Origin: Sialis fuliginosa
Taxonomy: Eukaryota; Arthropoda; Insecta; Megaloptera; Sialidae
Assembly: GCA_961205875.1 (NCBI GenBank)
Contig: OY540810.1
Span: 23,932,001 to 23,996,000 of the forward strand
DNA: 64,000 bases
Direction of reading: 5' to 3'
In this document: positions 46,201-58,682 of the stretch, piece after piece
Position numbering within the stretch: the first letter of the stretch is position 1
How the letters are laid out: each line of letters begins with the position of its first letter
Made by a program: the position numbers and the translations under genes
Notes under the pieces: generated by a model
The model's input: the letters and a program-made list of their open reading frames with translations, nothing else
What the model was told of the DNA's origin: nothing
The model's database searches: none

Positions 46201-46794
46201 AGGTTTTCATAAAATATTAATAGCCATGAACATGCACAAAAAAATTATCTTACTAACGAGTCTATAAGCCTCTTACAAACGTTCATTTTTATATATAGAG
46301 ATAAAATAAAAAGTTTAAATTAAAAAAGAACATTATTATACGTAGAAATCTAAAACTTTATGTTTAAATAAATATTAAATAATTCTTTGAAATTATGAAA
46401 TACCAGTAAATATTTTTGACAACAATACAAAACATGATAGAATCTACCTTCGAACAACTATAAAGTTTCAAAAAATTTATTAATATGATACCTATTTTTC
46501 AAACGTCGTTATTATTTTTCGCAGAAATAAGTAAATTAATATTTTGTCGAAAATATAAATGTAATATTATACCAACGTTTAAAAAACTTTAATTTATTTC
46601 GCAACTGAAATTTACAACAATATTCGTTTTATATAATACCAAATATACATTATAGAGATTATAATTGGGCTAAATAAACGCATAAATATATTTTCATTGT
46701 ACATTTATCCTTTATAAAACACTTTCCAAATCTTTTTATCTTAACAAAACAAATGAAACCTACCTACTACCTATTATTTTTGAACGACTGTTAT

Positions 46795-47375
46795 ATTTTT
46801 ATCAATTCTAATAGGTATATCGGATTTTCAAATGAAAATGTTACGGATTTTAATTTCAGAAATTGAGCTGTCTACAGAAAAAAATTTCAGACAAAAATCA
46901 CTACATTTTTTTAGGAGGGGGGAAATTACATGATATATTTTTTAATGTTCATGGTTTTTTGTTGGTAGTTTTGATTTTTTGAATAAGAATTTTTATTTTT
47001 GTTTTGAGGATCAAATTCTACGTAACTTATTAAGAAACTTGAATTCAAAATAATTTTTAAAACGAAGCGTTTTTTTTTTTTTAATTTTTTTAATAAAATA
47101 AATGTTTCAAGTTTAGTCATTTTGAAAAGATTAAATTAGGGAAAAATACAATGAAAAAAGCGTTCTTTTAAATCAGAAATGTAATAAGGATTTTTTTGAA
47201 GTTTTTTTATTGCAAAATCACCTCGAATTATATAAAGTTTTCTTATTTTTTAACGTACAACCAGATCTGCATGACAAAAATATTAGTTTTCGTTAAAAAC
47301 TTAAAGTAAGCATAAAAAACACCCACAAATAAAAAATATTATGGTAATACTACCCCTGTCCCTTAAAGTGACTAT
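46795..47375. repeat. Diverged inverted-repeat element
   Basis: ACGGATTTTAATTTCAGAAA, CTGTCTACAGAAAAAA and ATGATATATTTTTTAATG at the left, and ACACCCACAAATAAAAAATA at the right, parallel the block at 33545-33740 (AATATATGATATTTTTTATT, CGTGGGTAA). The right part appears inverted relative to the left. It is AT-rich and non-coding. Confidence 0.45.
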
Positions 47376-48685
47376 CTTTAGCTTGAAAAAATAAATATTT
47401 TATTATTAATGAAAATATTTATTTGAATATTTGCAAAAAAAAAAACTAACCAAGACTAAATCGAAAAACAATTTTATAAAAGTAACGAAACTGATCTTAA
47501 ATATTTAAATCTCAATACCTCAAAAAAAGATAAAAGATTCAAAGCAAGATAAGATTATACAAAATTTGATTGCTTCTTATGTTGATTCACAAATTTCATA
47601 AATTTGCAATTTGTGTCTCGTTACCTTGAAGTACAAATCACCCAAGTAAATTGCCAAAGCCTATTTACTGATTTACATAGTCATACTTTGAATACCAACT
47701 ATGTAACAAGAGTGGTAAGGATATAAAGGTCTTTCATGCAATATTCAAATAACTTTCTGCTACTTTGAGGATCTTAAAGCCAACTTCTACGCACCGTAGA
47801 CCTTTACCAAACAGTTTAATGAACTAGATTGTAACTATGTAGTTCTATTCATTGCTCGCTTCACACGAAAAATAAACCCAGCACCAGGCGTGTGGATTAT
47901 CTATTTCAGTTATCAGTTCATTGATTTTTCAACTCGTATTAAATAGTATGCTTATCTAGATATAATTTAAACAATTGAAGTATTTAATTAAGCCTTTTAC
48001 ACCCAGTATAATGAAGAATTTGATCTACACGCATGAAAAAGTTTACTTAACCCTTTCGGTTCGACTTTTGCAGAAATGTATTTTCATTATTTTTTTGCAC
48101 TAATGTACATAATCCCAAGACTGTGTCAAAGTTCAATATTTCATTTATTATAACAAATGGAAGAAAACTTTAAATACAAAAGTTGTCAGGTTAGGCAAGC
48201 CGCATATTTTAAAAATAGTTACGTTTATATAGAGTGCCCCATAAGTGCGTTACAAATCAAAGTTATATTTTTTTTAAATACAATGTTAATTTTTTTGATT
48301 GATAAACTTAAAGTTTTTATTTTTATGAATATTTTGATATAAGCATGTGTGGGATTATACTGAACGGTTTAGAAATTATGACCATTTTTATAGGAAAATT
48401 GACATATTTTCAACACCCGACAGTGATCTAGCTTGTGGGTTCGAGTTCATGATCTTTTGTTAATATTTTTTTTAATCGATTTTTTTATTTGACTCATTTA
48501 ATTGATATCATAATTAACATTGTAAATTCCATCAACACCCTGAAGTCAAAAATAAGGGTAGTAAGCTCAACATGCTTCATATTCCAGGCGTTATTTTGAC
48601 AAAATTTTAGAATTACACATTTTAAACAAAAAACTATGTATATACTTATATTAAAAATATATATACAGGCGGTCACAAAAATTAC
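47376..48685. other. AT-rich sequence, nothing recognised
   Basis: Short frames have no family resemblance and no structured repeat was found. Confidence 0.4.
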
Positions 48686-48985
48686 AAAAAATCTGAAAAA
48701 AATTTGGTTACGAGGTTTTGGTGGGACTACCAACGACAAATACTTAAGTCAACAATATAATTTAAAATTTTGGAATAATAGGGAGGGGCGTCATAGAATT
48801 TTTTTTTTATTATCTAGGCAAGTGGGGTGTCAAAATATAGATCTCAATTAGTAGAACTTGACCCTTTTTTATATTTTTTTCTAACTTAAAAATGCACCTG
48901 TAAGTAGTTCCAAACATTCCACGTAGTACGTACTTCGGAACCCTTATGGCATACACTCGTGTATGTCTTACCCGAATTATTTCTT
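48686..48985 (+). mobile_element. Family S repeat, shorter copy
   Basis: From AAAAAAATTTGGTTACGAGG through GGGACTACCAACGACAAAT, AATAATAGGGAGGGG, TCTCAATTAGTAGAA and ACATTCCACGTAGTACGTAC to CTTCGGAACCCTTATGGC and the CATACACTCGTGTATG hairpin, it tracks 15745-16027. The 5' half of the longer copy is absent. Confidence 0.75.
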
Positions 48986-51392
48986 AAATGCCAGTCTGAT
49001 TGAATTCAATAATACAAATCTTCGAGGTCACGACGACCGTCGCTGTTACACGCCAGCAAAGCGTTTTTTTAACTCCCGCCGTGCCGTTTCGACGGAGTTA
49101 AAATGCCACTATATTAAATCACATATAACAGTTTTTCAAGGTCGATACGGTGACGGTCTTCGTTTTTGTTAAGTGCCAGCGTTTAAGTGCCGACACCAAT
49201 AATATCTTATTTATAATTAAATTAAAAATGAAATAAAGGTTTTTTATGTTAAGTATAATAGGTAATACATTATATTGCCATCTCTCACATCTCTCCAGAC
49301 CCCAAAAAACAATACAGCGCCTGTTATCTACTTGGATTTTAACTATCATAGTTTTGTGCATTGCTCATCAAAACGGTTCGGATGAAAAATACAACATTCA
49401 TTCGAAAATGATTTGTATAAATTATGAGCAATGTAGTTAAATTAACCGAATGTGTGCAAAGATAAATAAAACACATCATCGAAACGTAAATATAACTCCA
49501 TACAAACAATGACCAAATGTACCATATTAGGCAAATGTATAAGTAAACACATGTGTAGTTTCATTTTTTGCAAAATATACATATGAGTTGAGTGAGGAAT
49601 ATTGATTCTATTATAAATGTGTAAGTCAAAAATGTATTGACAAATTATTTTTCACAACTAAGTTATCATACTTTCTTATATGACATACGTCATCAACCTG
49701 CCCTTTAAAAATACAGCCTATATTTTAAATTATTATTATAGTTAGTCGTTGTTATAAGCTTTATATTAATATAAAAATAGCATACGATATCTAGAACAAT
49801 TATTATAAAAACTAGATTAAAAGAGAGTGGTCCAGAGTGACTGACTCATCAAGCAGCCCAAACCTATGGACCTAGAAATTTTTAGACTTGTCTCCCTTTT
49901 ATGAGCTAAGCTTCAACTAAGAAAAGATTTTCCGAAATTTTACCCTTTAAAGAGCGAAAATATTGTATCTGCATAACTGCTTATGTATTATAATAATAAT
50001 TATATTATAGTTTATATTATAAATTTATCAATTATAAATATCCTTTATAATTGATAAATCATTACAAAAATCATTGGGTCAATTTTCAAATTTTTATTGT
50101 ATTGGAATAAAAAAATTAAATATCTAAAAAAAGAGCAATAAAATATTCGAAGCATTTTTCAATAAAATTCGCCCTTTGAAGTTATTAGTGAAAACCCATT
50201 GTTCACTCATTTCTTTTCCTGCCAAACTACCACAGCATCCCTTGATGAACTACGCTCATCGATTTTTTAATGTATAGTTATAAATCAACATATGTGCTAA
50301 TTTTTATGCGAATCCATGTTTTGTATTTTCCTGGTTTTGAGATTAAACATAAACCGAACCAATTATCAGATCGCATTTTCAAAAAGTACTTTCAAAAATG
50401 CAAATTCTGATGACAAATACGGTACAGAAGATAAATTAAAACCGTCATAGAAATAACGCACGGAATGTTAGCATAATATTTAGGTTAGCAGTTCAGTGTT
50501 TTCTCTAGTTATTTTTTCAGGATTCTTATTTAAATAAACTTTATCAAAAATAAGTGGATATTTAATAAATAAACAAACAAACAAACTAATATATAAAATT
50601 AAAAATAAATATGAAGATTGATTCAAAAAAATAAATTAATCAAATAATAAATAAATAATAACAAATAAAACAGTAAAGTTGTAAAAAAATCTGTAAAGCC
50701 CTAATATAAAAAAGTAGATAATTTTCTCTAAATCGTACATTTGATCCAGTTGAAAAGTTACAGCATTATTTTTTAATTCACAGACACGAATTTAAAATAC
50801 AAATTAATCTAATGATCCAAGATTTCACTACATAAAAACAAAACAAAAATAATCACAGAACTGGACCAAGACGAATGCTGAAAAAACATCGTCTCATATA
50901 TCTCGCAAAGCAAACAAAATAAAATTATAAACACGAGCGTAATAGGGAACGTTGTTTATAATGTATCACACCGTATTTACATTGGTACAGTTTTATTAGC
51001 TCTAGTGTAAACGTGGCCTAAGAAAATACGGTTTCTAATTTATGATAGCCGCAGGAAAATTAAATACAGTTTGCAGTTTTTTTTTTATATTTCGCATCAG
51101 TGTGTATTATATTTATTAAATAAAAACAAACTTCGTACCTTTTCTATTCGTATATACATATAGTTTACGTTTTCATGTTGTCTAAATAAAGAAAATATTG
51201 ACGATTTAAAATTAGAAAGCTGTTACGTAATTTAAATTTAAATTTAGCAAATACATGTTAGATATGTAATCAGGAGTATTATATCCAGGAATGCACAGGT
51301 GCATGACACCCGGGCGGTAGCTAGGTTTTGATATATAACTGATTTTTATTAATTTTTGTTTGAATTATTATAATATATGTATGTATACACGT
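48986..51392. other. Mostly AT-rich; one GC-richer patch, one group R piece, one hairpin
   Basis: About 49018-49195 is unusually GC-rich (CACGACGACCGTCGCTG, GCCGTGCCGTTTCGACGG) and contains TTAAGTGCC repeats; it has an open frame but no recognisable protein. About 49820-49975 carries group R text (GACTGACTCATCAAG, CCTATGGACCTAG, AAGATTTTCCGAAATT). ATTTATCAATTATAAA at 50023 pairs perfectly with 50044-50059. The rest is featureless. Confidence 0.45.
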
Positions 51393-52146
51393 AAAAAACA
51401 TCTGCTAAGTAAATGTACAGTGCTCCCTCGGGCTAAATTCACCAAAGATAGTTAATTATTGAACAATTTAAATATAAAACGATAAATTGTTTGGAATTTG
51501 TTAACCATTTAATTTTAGTAATATTAGTTAGAAATTTTTCTTAAGACGTATCTAATACTTTTTTCGTATATTTTTAATTTTTTGATAAATTCAATCTAAA
51601 TTATTCTGCTATGCAAAATCACATTTAGAACGACAAAATGACATTTAATATGACAAAGTAAATATCAATTTAAAAAAAAAAAAAAATCACGAGTTTTTAA
51701 AGCAAATTGAGATAAATCTTTGTAAGGGAATATTTTGCAACAAACGTTGTAGACCTACATATATTATAGGATGTTGAATGTTCCACAAAAAAGATTTATA
51801 AAATTTTCACGTAATATGTGCTGTTCTTGAGATATTTTTGAAAAAAGAAATATTTTGGGATGTCACCCCTCTCCCTCTACACACGATTTTGATGATTTTA
51901 TAATGGGATCGTCCTCAAGCCAGACCGAACCATCCAACCAAGTTTCATTAATATCGGTTCACTGATTCATTAGTTATGCATGTGACAAAGATGTAGGGGA
52001 CAGACAGACAGACACGGAACGAAAAGTGTTTGTCTTGACCTGAAACGGAAAGATCATTTTTAAATTTTGAAATCGGAGAACAATTTTTTTGTCTCATTTT
52101 AAAACGATTACAAAGCTTCTCGTATCTTCAATATTACGGGGAAGTA
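51393..52146 (-). mobile_element. Family A element, reverse full-length copy
   Basis: On the minus strand: a terminal block (CCCCGTAATATTGAAGATAC, then GAGAAGCTTTG), TCTGTCTGTC, GCATAACTAATGAATC, the CACCCC block, a shortened minisatellite near 51625-51665 and the GAGGGAGCACTGTACATTTA-type end near 51400. At about 754 bp it is the second longest copy and is more diverged than 21414-22230. Confidence 0.8.
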
Positions 52147-52717
52147 AAAATGACTACATACGTTGTTGTAAACAATTTACAAAATACTACGTTTATGTAA
52201 AAAAAATCTCCTATTTAATTTGTATTATTGATTGATAGCAATGGCAGTATCGATAGTAAAATAAAAACTATCGATAACAAACGATAGAGTCCACTATGAA
52301 TAGTATCCCACCTCTATAATATTATTATATTCTTACATACATATGCCCACAAGGGTTTGTCGGTTTTTTAAGATTATTTTAAAGAGTAGTCTTTTTGCTA
52401 AATTTATAAAATTCAAAAATTGATACTTTCAAAAGTCGATTCTTATGCATATATATGTATATACATAATGAAATCTAATACATTTAATTAAAAGAAAAAT
52501 AACACCAAAAATATTATAAAAATCACCACCGCTGACAAGAGTATAGCATAAACAAAACAACATTATCATGTAAATTACCATGATATGGAACTCTTGTTGC
52601 ATATTAATATCTATGTAGATTATGGCCTTACAAATTTAGATTAAATTATTTAACAGATATGAGAAAAACATGATTAAATATTTTAAACATTGTTACATGA
52701 ATATATTTATTATTATC
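52147..52717. other. AT-rich spacer
   Basis: A cluster of CGATA motifs (ACTATCGATAACAAACGATA, 52255-52290) precedes TCCCACCTCT near 52308, which may be a decayed hAT terminus. No gene was seen. Confidence 0.35.
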
Positions 52718-53032
52718 CATATTAATATTATAAATGCGAAAGTGTCTCTGTTTCTCTGTATGTCTGTTTGTTACCTTTTCACGGCTAAACCGCTGAACCG
52801 ATCTTGATAAAATTTGACAGGGAGATAACTTCCATCCTGAGGAAGAACATATATTACATTGTATCCCGAAAAATTTATATATAAAAAAATGGGTATGTGA
52901 CATTTGTACTCACGATAGGTTATACTTTTTTGAGCAAATGCAAAACTGAAAACCTGTATTATCATAACATAAATCTGCATTACCTAACCTAAATTCCACG
53001 TGAACGAAGTCGCGAGTAACAGCTAGTGTTAT
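52718..53032 (-). mobile_element. SINE-like / non-LTR-derived repeat
   Basis: In plus-strand order: ATTATAAATGCGAAAGTGTC, GTCTGTTTGTTACC, TTTTCACGGCTAAACCGCTG, AACCGATCTTGATAAAATTT, ..., TACCTAACCTAAATTCCACG, TGAACGAAGTCGCGAGTAAC and AGCTAGT. This is a very common interspersed unit in insects. The minus-strand reading begins ACTAGCTGTTACTCGCGACT and ends in the ATTTATAATATTA tail typical of RTE-linked repeats. No coding frame of its own. Confidence 0.75.
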
Positions 53033-53655
53033 ATAAATGTAAATATTTCAAATGTACTAAATAATATTAAAAGCATTATATTTTATGTCACAAAAAATTA
53101 GCACGCAGATATTGTCACAAATAAATAAATAAAGATACAACACTAAAATTTCCCACTTATAGACAAAAAACATAAGAAAATGAATGTCCTAAAATATATT
53201 ACATTCCTTTTTCGACATTAGTTTTTTGCAGCAATTTATAATCAAAATTGTTTTTCTTGTGTTCTATACCACGTTGTATAGATCGATTAATTGTTCGTTG
53301 TACGTTAACTGTCGATTTAAACGAGATAAGAAGAATAATTGAATTAAAATTTAGTATAGACGAAATAGGATATTTCTACTCACTACATACATATTTCTAC
53401 TACTAAACAAAGAAAAGTGAACTATTTAGCTGTTCTCCCCTACATAAGAATAATATTTAAATACAAAGACAACGGCATATACCTTTATTGTATATTTATC
53501 ATTTTACATTATACAAACATATGTACATATGTACAATGTACATACATACATTATATTTTAAACGTCTAGAGATAAACTGTAAATCAGTCCGTGCTGACAT
53601 TTCTTTGGGACTATCTAAACTGCATCTCATGTCTAACTAATTTAAAAAGTAGTAG
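53033..53655. other. AT-rich spacer, nothing recognised
   Basis: Only short TATGTACATATGTACA-type palindromes near 53520-53550 stand out. Confidence 0.4.
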
Positions 53656-54529
53656 TAGAGTTGTGCGTGACAAGTACAAAAAGTGTAATTAAATACAAGT
53701 TCTTTATTCAAAAAAATACTTAAGAACTTTTATAAAAGTTAATACATAAGTACAATTACTCTTCAATAAAATAAATGTATTTTAATATTCTTAACATATA
53801 AAAACGTTGGCGCGTATGTATGTGTTCTCATTAGGCTTAAACCACTAGACGTATCGAAACTATATTCACACCATATAAATTTATAGATTGGGGTTAAGAT
53901 TTTTTTCATATAAAAAATATTTCGAAACGTTGGTTTTTTGTAAGTGATATCATCAGACCAAAACCACTGGACGTATCGAAGCTATATTCACACCATATGT
54001 TCGTTTAGTGCTCCGATAAGTTTATAGATTTTTTGGGCCAGGTAGGTGGCGCTGGGGTCGAGATTATGTATTTATAGTCCGATTTGGTTCATATTCAGAA
54101 TATATGTTAATTACGTGGATATAAATATGTTTTAAAAAAATGGATCCAATAGATGACAGTAGAGTTGAGATATTTACGAAAATGTGTATTTATGGTCTGA
54201 TTTGGCTCATATTCAGAATATGTGTTAATTACGTGGAAAGAAATATTTTTACAAAAATTGTACCTGGTACCTTTGGGCAGAAAAACGTTTACCGAATCAG
54301 CTGAAACAACAGTTACAACTCTCTATACGTGACAGGGGGTGAAATATTAACTCCCGTGCGAAGCCGGGACGGGTCCACTAGTATAAGTATAAAATGCAAG
54401 TACTTGTGTTTGTTAAAATACTTAAATACAAGTTCTAACTTTTATATAAAACTATTCTAAATACTTTACTACCAAAAAAAAAAAATTAAGGTATTTATGC
54501 ACTTGTACTTAAGTACATACACAGCTCTG
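53656..54529. mobile_element. hAT-like element split by another repeat
   Basis: TAGAGTTGTGCGTGACAAGT at the left faces the inverted CAGAGCTGTGTATGTACTTA at the right. Both arms are rich in AAGTAC/GTACTT. About 580 bp of unrelated sequence (53805-54383) sits between them. The flanking 8-mers do not match well, so any duplication has decayed. A relative is at 41907-42166. Confidence 0.65.
53805..54383 (-). mobile_element. Group R-type repeat nested in the hAT-like element
   Basis: Ends in CCCGTGCGAAGCCGGGACGG, GTCCACTAGTAT, the mirror of CTAGT-GACCCG heads, so the element reads on the minus strand. AACCACTAGACGTATCGAAA, CTATATTCACACCATAT occurs twice (53851 and 53961), and ATTTATGGTCTGATTTGG-type text also occurs twice (54068 and 54188). 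It is internally duplicated and non-coding. Confidence 0.6.
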
Positions 54530-56132
54530 GTTAATAAGTATATTAATTTAATTGGAATTTTCAATTACATGTCTTCACCTAAGATTTGATTAACACACAC
54601 GTATTATATGTGTATATACGTAACATAAAACTGAAGTATCCTCATTAACATTATGTTGATAGTTAGACAAATACACTGGCTTTTAAGAATTCATTTTCTT
54701 CAAGTTTTATTATTACGATTCAAGTTTAGTTTATAGCTATACTTACTTACTTCTGAAAAACGAATTCAATTATGATACATTTTTTTAGTTTTATAAATTG
54801 CAAAAATGTAATCTAGACAGATTTCTGCATAATATTATATATCGGATGGTTTTTTAAAGACTTTCCAGCGGATTATTTCCAAAATAACGAATTTTTAGAG
54901 AAAATTTTTCATACAAAAGTTTCATGGTTTCGAGGGGGCTCAATAATGACAATACGGGTTGACCTTGAAAAGGTCACCTTAATGGAAAGAAGAAAACTTC
55001 CGCTTCTTGGTGAAAACACATGTCAAAATAAATAATATTTAACCTGTTCTTTAAAAAAATTAAAATGTAAAATTTTCTTGTTAAATATAATAATGCTTTT
55101 GCAATATTTATATATAATTGTGTAAGTCCAAAATAATTGTATAGAATGTAATTTTTATTTTATTTTTACTACAATAATGTTATTTTTGTACAAAAAAAAC
55201 CTTTTAAAAGAATTTACTACAATTTTTTATACATTGATAAAGAACTATGTTAGTCCGAAAAATAAGCTTACCTATTTATGCAATAATAAAGAAATAAACA
55301 TAAGATAATTATGATTTATTTATAAAACTATTTCTTTTTTTGACCTAAAACACCCCACACTTTTCTATAAATATAATAATATATGTATACAATGATGCGG
55401 AAAAAGTGGTTTTTAAAATTATGATAAAAATCTCTTGAATTATTATGGTCGATCCATTATAACATTCGATCGGGCCTTAATGTTCATGAAACAATAACTT
55501 ATTGATATCTTCACGTACAATATCCATTACTTATGCCACGGACTGTTATAACAATTTATCACCGAAATGTAGGTATTATTATTATTGTACAACATGCTTA
55601 TATCAGCGATTCTGCCAAATTGTATTTAGAATTCAGTCAATACCCTCACGATTGGTTACTCTAAACAAATGGGTTCCACATCCCAAAGATAGCGACACCT
55701 GTCTCTTCCGCGCCCCATCTTCCTACATTACTGCTGTGTTTGTTTTGTTCGACGTACTTCTCTTTCCTTTGTCACTATATAGCAATGAATATATCACTAA
55801 GATTCAGTAATTCTCCGAACATGTTTAATATTACTGCCTCTTTATAGAGAAACGTAATTGAATCTAGTTTATTTAATTCTAACATAGAGTCTTATCAAAA
55901 TTGGTTTAATAGTTTTCGCTTTCACAGATCTTTCTGTTAAAAAATAATAATTTTGTATAAAATTTAGTTTGTATTTTCGAAGTGAGTAGCTCAAATATTT
56001 TTTAAGTTATTTAAGAAAATTAGTTTACAATAATCTATATATTAATACGTGAACATCGAAAATTGCCGTACGTTTTTTTAGTATTTTTTATATATAACGA
56101 GGTGAATCAAACTTATATCATTCGAAAGGTAC
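54530..56132. other. AT-rich sequence with small islands
   Basis: About 54845-55020 (CTTTCCAGCGGATTATTTCC, GACCTTGAAAAGGTCACC) looks like a repeat fragment and contains an everted AGGTCA pair with 5-nt spacing (54960-54976). A GC-richer stretch at 55640-55760 lies in a 102-codon frame with no recognisable family. No gene is called. Confidence 0.35.
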
Positions 56133-56480
56133 ACACACAAAAAATCATGTATGTGTGTTACCATTAAGGCTGGTAAAATAAAGTAAACATACACACGTGA
56201 TTTCCCCTCTCGCTATTTGTTTATTTCCCATCGCATCGTCCAACAGCATAGAAATACTCCTAGCCCCACCAAGCGGCAAAAATAAATAGTTTTGAGTTTC
56301 TGTCAAACGTAGAGAATGCGTATAAATTTCAATTCGCGTTGAATTACAGTGTTTATTTGGAAATTTTTATTGTAAAAACAAGTTAGGTTAGGTTAAGTTA
56401 AGTTTGGTTAAGTTAGGTACTGTGTCATAGATGTGCACAAAAAAATCATGTGTGTATGTTGCCGTTAAGGCAGGTAAAAT
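56133..56480. repeat. 48-bp direct repeats exactly 300 bp apart, enclosing a TTAGG-like run
   Basis: 56133-56180 (AAAAAATCATGTATGTGTGT, then TTAAGGCTGGTAAAAT) and 56433-56480 (AAAAAAATCATGTGTGTATG, then TTAAGGCAGGTAAAAT) are about 85 percent identical and in the same orientation. Between them, 56383-56417 is a degenerate (TTAGG)n run: AGTTAGGTTAGGTTAAG, then TTTGGTTAAGTTAGG. TTAGG is the ancestral insect telomere repeat. Confidence 0.65.
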
Positions 56481-57839
56481 ATTCGTCGAATTTCGACCAT
56501 AGGCGTTTGTAATAAACGACCATCCTATATAGTTATCGAATTTGATGGGTTACATTCATTATATAATTTTTTTATAACCAAAAACTTCAACTGAACTTAA
56601 GTAGGTTGGATTCAGTTATTGACGGATAGGTGGTAAGAGGGGCTCGCCTATAATAAAATATTTGCATGCTTTTTCATTAGAAATATGAATATCCTGTATA
56701 AATTTGAGATCGATTTAACTATTTAAGTTTAGTTAGTTTACTAGACTGCTTTTTGTGAATTTAAAACAGTTGGTTTGGCTACTAAACAAGTCAAGTGTTC
56801 TATTGTATATATATAATTTACAAAATAAATATAGGTCAGTTAACAATTGCTTTTTATGCCCGACGAACCGAAGAAAGTAAAAGTCACAAAATGAAGCTTC
56901 AAAGTGACCCTCAGAAAACCTTTTTTGATAAATAGTTAAAAACAATTTTCTTTTTCTCGATACAGGTACTCTAGTCAAATTACATAAATAAGAAAAGATA
57001 TAAAGCAAAGTAAAACGCTATTCTTCTTCTATTTCATTTATAAAATTGTCTGAATCAATTTAAATTAATTTTAACTAAAATAAGGGCTTGCGTAATCTAA
57101 TTTTGTGTTATAAGTAATTTAGTATGACGATCAAGTTTGAAATCGTTTCTAAAAGATAATTATTGTTCATTATTGAATTGTAGCCACTAAGGAATTTAAT
57201 ATTAATATCTAAACAGTTAAACTGTCTCGTTTAACAAGTAATATATTTACTAAAAGTAATCGATACTTGTTGTAGATGATCATAAACTGTTATAACCATA
57301 TAGATAGAATATTATTGGAGTTATAACTCCAATGAAAGAGCGCGGGTTGATAGAAATACATTCGTGTACCGTATTACTCCTATTATTATTACTATTTTCT
57401 CTGATCTAAAAATGTTTTAGTTGTTCCATGGTTACCACCATATTGTGCTTAGATAAGGAAAGATAAAGGACACACTCTATCGTTGTTACCATATCGCACC
57501 ACGAAAAATTGCTCCACAAGTCATTGGCGTATCATTCAGTTTTTAATTATAAAATTAATTAATAACAAATGTTTTATATTGCCTTTAAAAGTATTTCAGT
57601 GATAAATGATTAACAGAGAAACGTCTATTTGGAACTATTATCTCTCATCCATACTAAATTCAATTGTAATTTAAAGTATATTTGCATATTATAAATTTTC
57701 AACTGACGCCTCTGGAATAATATGTATGGAAATAACGATTGTGACATTTAAGAAAATACGACCGCCGTATAATTTTGGTAACAGTTTCATATACGAACTA
57801 GCATTGGTTGTTATGTATCCATAGTCTTTTCTAATCTAA
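56481..57839. other. AT-rich spacer with a perfect 20-bp palindrome
   Basis: ATTGGAGTTATAACTCCAAT at 57314-57333 is perfectly self-complementary. A minus-strand frame at 56733-57008 has no family resemblance. Nothing else was recognised. Confidence 0.45.
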
Positions 57840-58679
57840 CAAGGGGAAGCAACAGCACGGTCCATGAGAATTTCAATGAGCTTGTGGTATGTCAAACTAG
57901 AGCAAAAATAAAAAGACACGTGTCCAACAATTTGATCTCATAAGCCTTAATTACAAAGATAATTAACTTTGAAAATTTGTGTATTCAATATAACCGTGTA
58001 TTATGTTCGCTCGAAATATAAGTGTGTTGGCCCTACGGTCAACGCGCTGGCGTCTCGCCTGGTTTTAAGATTTTGATTTTGATTTTTATTTACAATTATT
58101 TTTTATTTTTTTGTACACATTACCTCTCCCACTTGCGTAAAAATCGATAAATTAGACATAAATAAAACATATTATTATTGACAATGAAAATATTGATATA
58201 TACGCCAGTACATAATTATTAATTTGTTTTAAAGTAAATTTAATTTATTATTGACACAACTCATTAGTTTTTAATTAATAAATTGAAAAGTTTTAATAAA
58301 AAACAAACTTGAAAAAAACCACAAACATCTATTGTCAATAATAATATATGTTTTATTTATGTCTAATTTATCGATTTTTACGCAAGTGGGAGAGGTAATG
58401 TGTACAAAAAAATAAAAAATAATTGTAAATAAAAATTAAAATCAAAATCTTAAAACCAGGCGAGACGCCAGCGCGTTGACCGTAGGGCCAAACACACTTA
58501 TATTTCGAGCGAACATAATACACGGTTATATTGAATACACAAATTTTCAAAGTTAATTAACTTTGTAATTAAGGCCTATGAGATCAAATTGTTGGACACG
58601 TGTCTTTTTATTTTTGCTCTAGTTTGACATACCACAAGCTCATTGAAATTCTCATGGACCGTGCTGTTGCTTCCCCTTG
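57840..58679. mobile_element. 840-bp foldback with TAA duplication and tRNA-like patch
   Basis: CAAGGGGAAGCAACAGCACG at the left is matched by its complement at the right, and the arms pair nearly perfectly for about 340 bp with a loop of about 150 bp. TAA lies outside both ends (57837-57839 and 58680-58682), compatible with PIF/Harbinger. Each arm holds a GC-rich block, GGCCCTACGGTCAACGCGCT then GGCGTCTCGCC, reminiscent of a tRNA D-arm/anticodon-arm segment. No conserved protein frame was found. Confidence 0.85.
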
Positions 58680-58682
58680 TAA

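Noticed and set aside
48430-48460. GGGTTCGAGTTC resembling a tRNA B box
   Set aside because: No A box at proper distance and no cloverleaf can be drawn.
52646-52980. Minus-strand frames of 69 and 85 codons
   Set aside because: They lie in a common SINE-like repeat; reading through it gives no conserved protein.
55502-55810. 102-codon plus-strand frame with a hydrophobic C-terminus
   Set aside because: Composition tracks local base content, there is no family resemblance and no splice context.
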